In this document: piece after piece, positions 55,601-64,000 of the stretch | Numbering within the stretch: position 1 is the first letter of the stretch | How the letters are laid out: every line of letters starts with the position of its first letter | From: Calliopsis andreniformis | Lineage: Eukaryota; Arthropoda; Insecta; Hymenoptera; Andrenidae | Length of the DNA stretch: 64,000 bases | NCBI RefSeq assembly: GCF_051401765.1 | Contig: NW_027480438.1 | Coordinates: 4,774,001 to 4,838,000 of the forward strand | Reading direction: 5' to 3' | Translations under genes and position numbers: made by a program | The notes under the pieces: generated by a model | Seen by the model: only the letters and a program-made list of their open reading frames with translations | Databases searched by the model: none | What the model was told of the DNA's origin: nothing

Positions 55601-57269
55601 CCTCAATCCTCAATCCTCAATCCTCAGTACTCAATCGTCAGTCTTCAATCCTCAACACTCAATCTTCAATTCTCAATCCGCAATCCTCAATCCTCAATCC
55701 TCATTCTTCAATCCTCAATACCCAATCCGCAATCATCAATCCTCAATCCTCACTCATCAATCCTCAATCCTCAATCCTCAATCCTCATTCTTCAATCCTC
55801 AATCCTCAATCCTCAATCTGCAATCCTCAATACTCAATCCTCAATCCTCAATCGTCAATCCTCAAACCCAAATCCTCTATCATCAATACTCAATCCTCAA
55901 TCCTCAATCCTCAATCCTGAATCATCAATCTTCAATCCTCCATGCTCAATCTTCAATCCTCAATCCTCAATCCTCAATCTTCGATCCTCAATCCTCGATC
56001 CTCAATTCTCAATCCTCAATCCTCAGTCCTCAGTCCTCAAACATCAATCCTCAACCCTCAATCCTCATCCTCAATCCTCAATCCTCAATCTTCAATCCTC
56101 AATACTCAATCTTCAATCCTCAATCCTGAATCCTCAGTCCTCAATCCTCAATCCCCAATCAACGATCCTCAATCTTCAATACTCATTCCTCTATCCTCAA
56201 TCCTCAATACTCAATCCTCAATCTTCTATCTTCAATCCTCAATACTCAATCTTCAATCCTCAATCCTCAGTCCTCAAACCTCAATTCTGAATCCTGAGTC
56301 CTGAATCCTCAATCTTCAATCGTCAGACCTCAACCATCAATGCTCAATTCTCAATACTCAACAGAATATCCTGAATTCTCAGTTTTCAATACTCAACCCC
56401 AATCTTCAATTTTCAAATCTCAATCCACAAACATCAATTCTCGTCACTCAACCCTCAACACTGAGTCCTCAATCTTCAATCCTCAATCCTCAATCCTCAT
56501 TCGTCAATCCTCAATCCCCAATCCTCTATCATCAATCCTCAATCCTCAATCCTCAATTCTCAATACTCAATCTTCAATCCTCAAAACTCAATCTTCAATC
56601 TTCAATCCTCAATACTCAATCCTCAATCCTCAATCCTCAATCCGCAATCCTCAATCTTCAATCCTCAATACTCAATCTTCAATCCTCAATCCTCAATCCT
56701 GAAATCCTCAATCCTCAATATTCAGCACACAACCCTCAAACTTCAATCCTCAATACTCAACCATCAATCCTCAACTCTCAATTCTCAATCGTCAGCCTTC
56801 AAACCTCAACACTCGATCTTCAATCCTCAAACCTCAATCTTCAATTCTCAACCTTCGATCCTCAATACTGAATCTTCAAACTTCAATCCTCAATCCTCAA
56901 TCCTCAAACCTCAATCCTCAATCTTCAATCCTCAATACTCAGTCTTCAATCCTCAATCCTCAATCCTCAATCCTCAATCCTCAATCCTCAATCCTCAATC
57001 CTCAGTCATCAATCCTCAATCTTCAATACTCATTCCTCAATCCTCAATCCTCAATCCTCATTCCTGAATCCTCATTCCTCAAACCTCAGTCCTCAAACCT
57101 CAGTCCTCATCCTCAATTCTCAATTCTCAATCATCAATCCTCAATCCTCAATCCCCAATCTTCTATCTTCAATCCTCAATACTCAATCTTCAATCCTCAA
57201 TCCTCAGTCCTCAAACCTTAATTCTGAATCCTCAATCCCGAATCCTCAATCTTTAATCCTCAGACCTCA
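55601..57269. repeat. Patchwork of M-type and D-type fragments
   Basis: 55601 to about 56067 follows M1 17654-18120 (offset 37,947). About 56070-56210 resembles the right end of D (6190-6330). About 56215-56700 resembles the type I module of D around 1011, with a TGAATTCTC in place of D's TTAATTCTC. The remainder to 57269 is a mixture of short D-like and M-like runs. One type I core is at 56363. Confidence 0.65.
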
Positions 57270-58190
57270 ACCGTCTATCCTCAATTCTCAATACTTAATA
57301 GAATATCCTGAATTCTCAGTTTTCAACACTCAATCCTCAAACTTCAATCTTCAAGTCTCCATCCACAAACATGAATTCTCATCACTCAACCCTGAACACT
57401 CAGTCCTCATCCTCCATCCTCAATCCTCAATCCTCAATCCTCAATCTTCAATCCTCAATCCTCGACCCTCAATCCTCTGCCTTCAAACCTCAATTCCGAA
57501 TCCTCAATCCTGAATTCTCAATCTCTATCCCTCAGTCCGCAACAATCTATTGTCAATCCTCAATCCTCAACAGGATATCCTCAATTCACAGCTTTCAACA
57601 CTCAATCCCCAATCTTCAATTTTCAAATCTCAATCCACAAACATCAATGCTCATCACTCAACCCTCAACACTCAGTCCTCAATCTTCAATCCTCAATACT
57701 CAATCCTCAATCTTCAATCCTGAACCCTCAATCCACATCCTCAATCCTCAATCCTCAACCTTCAATCCTCAATTCTCAGTACTCAATAGAATATCCAGAA
57801 TTCTCAGGATTCAATACTCAAACATCAACCCTCAACCCTCAGCCCTCATTCTGAATCCTCAATCCTCAATCCTCAATCCTCAATCCTCAATTTTCAAACC
57901 CCAATCCTCAACCCTCAGTCCACATCCTCAATTCTCATTCCTCAATCATCAATCCTCAATCTTCAATCCTCAATAATCTATCTCCAATCCTAGATCCCAA
58001 TCCTCAATCCTCAATCCTCAACCCTCAATCCTCAATCTTCAATCCTCAGTCCTCAATCATCAATTTTCAATCCTTAATCCTCACTCATCAATCCTCAATC
58101 CTCAATCCTCAATACTCATTCTTCAATCCTCAATCCTCAATCCTCAATCTGCAATCCTCAATACTCAATCCTCAATCCTCAATCGTCAAT
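57270..58190. repeat. M-type fragments: 18.74-19.13 kb joined to 20.58-21.07 kb
   Basis: 57270 to about 57690 follows M1 at offset 38,532 (cores 57300 and 57572, the latter AGGATAT). From about 57700 to 58190 it follows M1 20580-21070 at an offset near 37,123 (core 57788). The joint removes about 1.4 kb relative to M1. Confidence 0.75.
57793..57810. repeat. Type III module inverted repeat, one mismatch
   Basis: The left arm reads ATCCAGA instead of ATCCTGA, so one pair of the stem is broken. The right arm TCAGGAT is intact. The core starts at 57788. Confidence 0.78.
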
Positions 58191-59690
58191 CCTCAAACTC
58201 CAATCCTCTATCATCATTACTCAATCCTCAATCCTCAATCGCCAATCCTCAATCCTCAATCTTCAATCCTCAGTACTCAATATTCAATCTTCAATCCTCA
58301 ATCCTCAATCCTCAATCCTCAATCCGCAATCCTCAATCTTCAATCCTCAATACTCAATCTTCAATCCTCAATCCTCAATCCTAAAATCCTCAATCCTCAA
58401 TATTCAACACACAACCCTCAAACATCAATCCTCAATACTCAACCATCAATCCTCAATTCTCAATACGCAATAGAGTATCCTGAATTCTCAGTTTTCAATA
58501 CTCAATCCTCAATCTTCAATCTTCAAGTCTCCATCCACAAACATCTATTCTCATCACTCAGCCCTCAACAATCAGTCCTCAATCTTCAATCCTCAAACCT
58601 CAATCCTCAATCTTCAATCCTCAATACTCAGTCTTCAATCCTCAATCCTCAATCCTCAATCCTCAATCCTCAATCCTCAATCCTCAATCCTCAATCATCA
58701 ATCCTCAATCTTCAATACTCAACCCTCAATTCTCAATCCTCAGTCCTCAGTCCTCAATCTTCAATACTCAATCCTCAATCCTATAATCCTCAATCCTCAA
58801 TATTCAACACACAACCCTCAAACATCAATCCTCAATACTCAACCATCAATCCTCAATTCTCAATACACAATAGAATATCCTGATTTCTCAGTTTTCAATA
58901 CTCAATCCTCAATCTTCAATCTTCAAGACTCCATCCACAAACATCTATTCTCATCACTCAGCCCTCAACAATCAGTCCTCAATCTTCAATCTTCAAACCT
59001 CAATCCTCAATCTTCAATACTCAATACTCAATCTTCAATCCTCAATCCTCAATCCTTAATCCTCATTCCTCAATCCTCACTCATCAATCCTCAATCCTCA
59101 ATCCTCAATCCTCATTTTTCAATCCTCAATCCTCAATCCTCAATCTGCAATCCTCAATACTCAATCCTCAATCCTGAATCGTCAATACTCAATCCCCAGT
59201 CCTCAATCCTCAATCCTCAATACTCAATCCTCAATCCCCAATCCTCGATACGCAATCCTCAATCTTCAATCCTCAATACTCAATCTTCAATCCTCAATCC
59301 ACAATCCTGAAATCCTCAATCCTCAATATTCAACACACAACCCTCAAACTTCAACCCTCAATACTCAACCATCAATCCTCAATCCTCAATACTCAATCGT
59401 CAGCCTTCAAACCTCAACACTCAACCTTCAATCCTCAATCCTCAATCTTCAATTCTCAATCTTCGATCCTCAATACTGAATCTTCAATCTTCAATCCTCA
59501 ATCCTCAATCCTCAATCCTCAATCCTCAATCCTCAATCTTCAATCCTCAATACACAATCTTCAATTCACAATCCTGAACCCTCAATCCTCAATTCTCGAT
59601 CCCCAATCAACTATCCTCAATCTTCAATACTCAATCCGCTATCCTCAATCCTCAATCCTCAATACTCAAACATCAATCCTCAATTCTCAA
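58190..59690. repeat. Internally deleted distant copy of the D unit
   Basis: It is colinear with D1 from about 1290 at offset 56,901 (AAACTCC at 58195 against 1294; cores 58472 and 58872 against 1571 and 1971). Near 59200-59280 it jumps to the equivalent of D1 3.1 kb (CGTCAGCC landmark 59399 against 3241, offset 56,158), a net loss of 743 bp. It shows more single-base differences from D1 than D2 does. Confidence 0.82.
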
Positions 59691-61300
59691 TACTCAATAG
59701 AATATCCTGAATTCTCAGGATTCAATACTCAAACATCAATCCTCAACCCTCAGCCCTCATTCTGAATCCTCAATCCTCAACCCTCAATCCTCAATTTTCA
59801 ATCCCCAATCCTCAACCCTCAGTCCACATCCTCAATTCTCAATTCTCAGTACTCAATCCGCAAACCTCAATCTTCAATCCTCAATAATCTATATCCAATC
59901 CTAGATTCCCAATCGCCAAGCCTCAATCCTTAATCCTCAATCTTCAATCCTCAATCCCCAGTCCTCAATCTTAAATCCTCAATGTACAATCCTCTGTCCT
60001 CAAACCTCAATCCTCAATCCTCAATCCTGAATCCTCAATCTTCAGCCCTCAGTCCTCAACAATGAGTTGTCAATCCTCAATCTTCAATAGAATATCCTCA
60101 ATTCACAGTATTCACTACATAATACTCAATCCAGAATCTTCAAATCTCTATACACAAACATCAATTCCCATCACTCAACACTCAACACTGAGTCCTCAAA
60201 GTTCAATCCTCAATCCTCAATTCCCAAATTTCAATCCTCAATACTGAATCTTCAATCCTCAATCCTCAATCCTCAATCCTGAATCCTCAATCCTCAATCT
60301 TCAATCCCCAGTCCCCAATCATCAATCTTCAATGCTCAATCCTCAATCCCCAATCCTCGATTCCCAATCCTCAATCCTCAATCCTCAATCCTCACTCATC
60401 AATCCTCAATCCTCATTCTTCAATCCTCAATCCTCAATCCTCAATCCTCAATCCTCAATCTGCAATCCTCAATACTCAATCCTCAATCCTCGATTCTCAA
60501 TCCTCAATCCTCAATCCTCAATCCTCACTCATCAATCCTCAATCCTCATTCTTCAATCCTCAATCCTCAATCCCCAATCCTCAATCTTCAATCCTCAATC
60601 CTCAATCCTCAATCCTCAATCCTCATTCTTCAATCCTCAATACTCAATCTTCAATCCTCAATCCTCAATCCTCAATCCTCAATCCTCAATCCTCAATCGT
60701 CAATAATCAACACACAGCCCTCAACCATCAATCCTCAATACTCAACCATCAATACTCCATTCTCAATACTCAATAGAATATCCTGAATTCTCATGTTTCA
60801 ATACACAATCCACAATATTCAATAACGAATCTCTATCCTCAAAGATCAATTCTCAACACTCAATCCTCAACACTCAGTCCTCTCTCTTCAATCTTCCATC
60901 ATCAATCCTTTATACTCAAGCGTCAAACCTCAATCCTCAATCCTCAACCCTCAATCCTCAGTCCTCATACCTCAATTCCGAATCCTCAATCCTGAATCCT
61001 CAATCTTCACCACTCAGTCCGCAACAATCAATTGGCAATCCTCAATCCTCAATAGAATATCCTCATTTCACAGTTTTCAATACTCATTCCCCAACCTTCA
61101 ATCTTCAAATCTCAATCCACAAACATCAATTCTCATCACTCAACACTCAGCACTCAGTCCTCAATCTTCAATCCTCAATCCTCAATACTCAATCGTCAAT
61201 CCTCAATCCTCAATCCTCAATCCTCAATCCCCAGTCCTCAAACCTCAATCCTGAATCCTCAATCCTGAATCCTCATTCTTCAGCCCACAGTCCTCAACAA
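59691..61300. repeat. Diverged heptamer stretch with no close copy found in the window
   Basis: It is still heptamer-phased, with cores at 59699 (type III), 60089 and 61054 (type II) and 60775 (type IV), but with units I do not see elsewhere, such as the ATTCACTACATAATAC run near 60110, CCAGAAT near 60132 and CAATTGGCAAT near 61029. I found no long near-identical partner for it. Confidence 0.6.
59704..59721. repeat. Type III module inverted repeat, GAATTC form
   Basis: Perfect arms with spacer ATTC at the left edge of the least-duplicated stretch. The core starts at 59699. Confidence 0.85.
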
Positions 61301-64000
61301 TCAGTTGTCAATGCTCAGTCCTCAATAGAATATCATCAATTCACAGTTTTCAATACTCAATGCTCAATCTGCAATCTTCAAATCTCTATCCACAAACATC
61401 AATTCTCATCACTCAACCCTCAACACTCAGTCCCCAATCCTCAATCTTCAATCCTCAACACTCAATCTTCAATCCTCAATCCCCAATCCTCAATCCCCAA
61501 TCCTCATTCTTCAATCCTCAACACCCAATCCTCAATCTTCCATCCTCAATCCTCAATCCTCAATTCTCAATCCTCAAACCTCAGTCCTCAGTCCTCAAAA
61601 GGCAATCCTCAACCCTCAGCCTTCATCCTCAATCTTCAATCTTCAATCCTCAATCCTCAATCCTCAATCTTCTATCTTCAATCCCCAATCCTCTATCATC
61701 AATCCTCAATCCTCAATCCTCAATCCTCAATCCTCAATCCTCAATCTTCAATCCTCAATACTCAATCTTCAATCTTCAATCCTCAATCCTCAATCCTCAA
61801 TCCTCAATCCGCAATCCTCAATCTTCAATCCTCAATACTCAATCTTCAATCCTCAATCCTCAATCCTGAAATCCACAATCATCAATATTCAACACACAAC
61901 CCTCAAACTTCAATCCTCAATACTCAACCATCAATCCTCAATTCTCAATACTCAATCGGCAGTCTTCAATCCTCAACACTCAATCTTCAATCCTCAATCC
62001 TCAATCTTCAATCCTCAACACCCAAACTTCAATCCTCAATCCCCAATCCTCAATCCTCAATCCTCATTCTTCAATCCTCAGTACCCAATCCTCAATCTTC
62101 AATCCTCAATCCTCAATCCTCATCCTCAATCCTCAATCCTCAATCTACAATCCTCAATACTCAATCTTCAATCCTCAATCCTCAATCCTCAATCCTCAAT
62201 CCTCAATCATCAATCCTCAATCTTCAATACTCAACCCTCAATCCTCAATCCTCAGTACTCATTCCTGAATCCTCATTCCTCAAACCTCAGTCCTCAAACC
62301 TCAGTCCTCATCCTCACTTCTCAATTCTCAATCATCAATCCTCAATCCTCAATGTTCAATCCTCAATAATCAACCTCCTATCCTAGATCCTCAACCCCAA
62401 TACACAATCCTTACTCCTCAATCTTCAATCCTCAATCCCCAGTCCTCAATCTTCAATCCTCAATGCTCAATACTCAATCCTCAATCCTCAGTCCTCAATC
62501 CTCAATCCTCAGTCCACAACCCTCAATCCTCAATACTCAAACCTCAATCCTCAACCGTCAGTCCTCGTCCTCAATCCTCAACGCTCAATCCTCAATCCTC
62601 AATCTTCAATCATCAACACTCAATCCTCAATCCTCAATATTCAACACACAACCCTCAACCATCAATTCTCAATACTCTACCATCAATCCTCAATTCTCAA
62701 TACTCAATGGAATATCCTGAATTCTCATGGTTCAATACTCAATCCGCAATATTCAATAATCAAATCTCAATCCTCAAACATCAAATCTCAACACTCAATC
62801 CTCAACAATCAGTCTTCTCCCTTGAATCCTCCATCCTCAATCCTCAATGCTCAAGCGTCAATCCTCAATCCTCAATCCTCAATCCTGAATCCTCAATAAT
62901 CAGCCCTCATACCTCAATCCTGAATCCTCAATCCTGAATCCTCATTCTTCAGCCCTCAGTCCTCAACAATCAGTTGTCAATGCTCAATCCTCAATAGAAT
63001 ATCATCAATTCACTGTTTTCAATACTCAATGCTCAATCTGCAATCTTCAAATCTCTATCCACAAACATCAATTCTCATCACTCAACCCTCAACACTCAGT
63101 CCCCAATCCTCAATCTTTAATCCTCAATCCTCAATACTCAATCCTCAATCCTCAATCTTCAATCCTCAATACTCAATCTTCAATCCTCAATCCTCAATCC
63201 TCAATCCTCATTCCTCAATACTCAATCGTCAGTCTTCAATCCTCAACACTCAATCTTCAACCCTCAATCCCCAATCCTCAATCCCCAATCATCACTCTTC
63301 AATCCTCAATACCCAATCCTCAATCTTCCATCCTCAATCCTCAATCCTCAATTCTCAATCCTCAATCCTCAGTCCTCAGTCCTCAAACAGCAATCCTCAA
63401 CCCTCAGCCTTCATCCTCAATCCTCAATCTTCAATCCTCAATCCTCAATCCTCAATCTTCTATCTTCAATCCCCAATCCTCTATCATCAATCCCCAATTC
63501 TCAATCCTCAATCCTCAATCCTCAATCCTCAATCTTCAATCCTCAATACTCAATCTTCAATCTTCAATCCTCAATTCTCATTCCTCAATCCTCAATCCTC
63601 AATCCTCTATCTTCAATCCTCAACACTCAATCTTCAATCCTCAATCCCCAATCCTCAATCCCCAATCATCATTCTTCAATCCTCAATACCCAATCCTCAA
63701 TCTTCCATCCTCAATCCTCAATCCTCAATTCTCAATCCTCAATCCTCAATCCTCAACCCTCAATCCTCAGTCCTCAAACCTCAATTCCGAATCCTCAATC
63801 CTGAATCCTCAATCTTCACCCCTCAGTCCGCAACAATCAATTGTCAATCCTCAATCCTCAATAGAATATCCTCAATTCACAGTTTTCAATACCCAATCCC
63901 CAACCTTCAATCTTCAAATCTAAATCCACAAACATCAATTCTCATCACTCAACCCTCAACACTCAGTCCTCAATCTTCAATCCTCAATCCTCAATCCTCA
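61301..64000. repeat. M-type sequence at the right end of the window
   Basis: 61327 onward resembles M1 23075. About 62270-62990 resembles M1 22330-23070 (offset 39,935, then 39,921 after two heptamers are lost). About 62996-63500 resembles M1 23075-23580. Cores are at 61327, 62709, 62996 and 63862. The sequence ends in canonical repeat at 64000. Confidence 0.75.

Larger units (their letters stand above)
1011..58878. repeat. Type I landmark modules (about 45 copies)
   Basis: The core AGAATAT or AGAACAT is followed by CCTGAATTCTCAGTTTTC, then usually a CCACAAACAT run and CAACACTCAG about 80-115 bp on. Cores start at 1011, 1571 (AGAGTAT), 1971, 2622, 5346, 7327, 7887, 8287, 8938, 14513, 14808, 18340, 18768, 20394, 24081, 24404, 24831, 25105, 28441, 28764, 30989, 31681, 35382, 35705, 37925, 38248, 41897, 42185, 42612, 43375, 43698, 44133, 44407, 48130, 48453, 48888, 49162, 52151, 52474, 52909, 53183, 56363, 57300, 58472 and 58872. 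Many are preceded by an ATTCAACACACAACC run. Most contain an EcoRI site, GAATTC. Coordinates span the first to the last core. Confidence 0.85.
4639..62715. repeat. Type IV landmark modules (about 18 copies)
   Basis: The core GGAATAT or AGAATAT is followed by a TCATGGTT or TCGTGGTT unit, then CAATATTCAATAATC and later CCTCTCTCTTC or CTTCTCCCTTG. Cores start at 4639, 10955, 13409, 16451, 21636, 22788, 27337, 32930, 34082, 36821, 39891, 45804, 47648, 50552, 51669, 54573, 60775 and 62709. A type II core usually follows 279-315 bp later (for example 4639/4919, 13409/13695, 16451/16766, 22788/23075, 60775/61054). Coordinates span the first to the last core. Confidence 0.83.
4164..63868. repeat. Type II landmark modules (about 32 copies)
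   Basis: The core AGAATAT (once AGGATAT, at 57572) is followed by a TCAATTCAC-like run and preceded by CAACAATC and TGTCAAT units. Cores start at 4164, 4919, 10480, 11235, 13695, 15333, 15955, 16766, 19040, 23075, 27623, 29296, 34369, 37107, 38773, 39395, 40206, 44679, 45301, 46119, 49434, 50056, 50867, 53455, 54077, 54888, 57572, 60089, 61054, 61327, 62996 and 63862. Coordinates span the first to the last core. Confidence 0.83.
1..64000. repeat. Heptanucleotide satellite array (CCTCAAT)n, whole window
   Basis: The whole window reads as tandem copies of the 7-bp unit CCTCAAT and close variants such as CTTCAAT, ACTCAAT, CCTCAGT, CCGCAAT, CGTCAAT, CCCCAAT, CCTGAAT and CATCAAT. Perfect runs are short, usually two to nine units. 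Even the most diverged stretches can be cut into in-phase heptamers. The plus strand is very poor in G and the minus strand correspondingly G-rich. No unique flank is present at either end, so the array continues beyond the window. No stretch of more than 300 bases holds anything other than this repeat family. The composition and total lack of genes suggest eukaryotic satellite DNA; the species cannot be told from the sequence. Confidence 0.97.

Noticed and set aside
1..64000. CRISPR array
   Set aside because: There are no constant repeats of 24-40 bp separated by unique spacers. Both conserved and variable parts are the same heptamer family, and no cas genes are present.
1..64000. Degenerate telomere repeat (plant-type TTTAGGG against TTGAGGA)
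   Set aside because: The units share a length of 7 and differ at two positions, but I saw no TTTAGGG or CCCTAAA run. Resemblance at five of seven positions in a short motif is weak.
1..64000. Mobile element or integrated virus as the source of the modules
   Set aside because: No terminal repeats, target-site duplications, poly-A tail, or reverse transcriptase, transposase or integrase coding was seen. Modules divide into heptamers in phase with the array, so they derive from it.
1..64000. tRNA, rRNA or other structured RNA genes
   Set aside because: The near absence of G on the plus strand precludes the stems needed. The only strong inverted repeats are the 7-bp type III sites.
1..64000. 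Bacterial or plasmid origin iterons
   Set aside because: Iterons are short clusters next to a replication gene. A gene-free 64-kb heptamer array does not fit.

Overview
The window is one uninterrupted satellite array, cut at both ends, with no gene, RNA gene, mobile element or unique sequence that I can support. The base unit is the heptamer CCTCAAT (any rotation; GAGGATT/ATTGAGG on the minus strand), about 9,100 units in 64 kb. The plus strand has almost no G in the canonical unit (3 C, 2 A, 2 T), so the array is strongly strand-asymmetric. A 64-kb gene-free heptamer satellite points to a eukaryotic chromosome, for example heterochromatin, a subtelomere or a sex or supernumerary chromosome. 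I cannot name the organism.

The array is hierarchical. Tier 1 is the heptamer. Tier 2 is strongly diverged but still heptamer-phased landmark modules, recognised by a core AGAATAT, AGAACAT or GGAATAT; I count about 104 and sort them into four types. Modules are often 274-323 bp apart. Tier 3 is kilobase-scale units built from these modules and duplicated in direct orientation. Only one orientation is seen anywhere.

Layout: 1-6316 (D1) and 6317-12245 (D2) are near-identical tandem copies, D2 lacking 387 bp. 12246-26173 (M1), 26174-35902 (M2) and 35903-40925 (M3) are copies of a larger unit, related at offsets of 13,928 and 23,412-23,440 bp; M2 has lost blocks of about 1.31 and 1.36 kb, and the M2/M3 joint skips about 1.82 kb. 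40926-43063 is a mosaic of M-type pieces. 43064-47818 (P1), 47819-51839 (P2) and 51840-about 55600 (P3) are three tandem copies of a 4.0-4.8-kb unit made of rearranged M-type modules. 55600-59690 is a patchwork of M-type and D-type pieces. 59690-61300 is the stretch with the fewest close relatives in the window. 61300-64000 returns to M-type sequence.

The many long open frames on the plus strand (up to 498 codons) follow from the arithmetic of the repeat. A 7-bp unit read in triplets gives the same heptapeptide ILNPQSS in all three forward frames with no stop, while each reverse frame meets TGA every seventh codon. I therefore annotate no CDS. The content of interest is the architecture: how the array grew, lost blocks and kept its 7-bp register.
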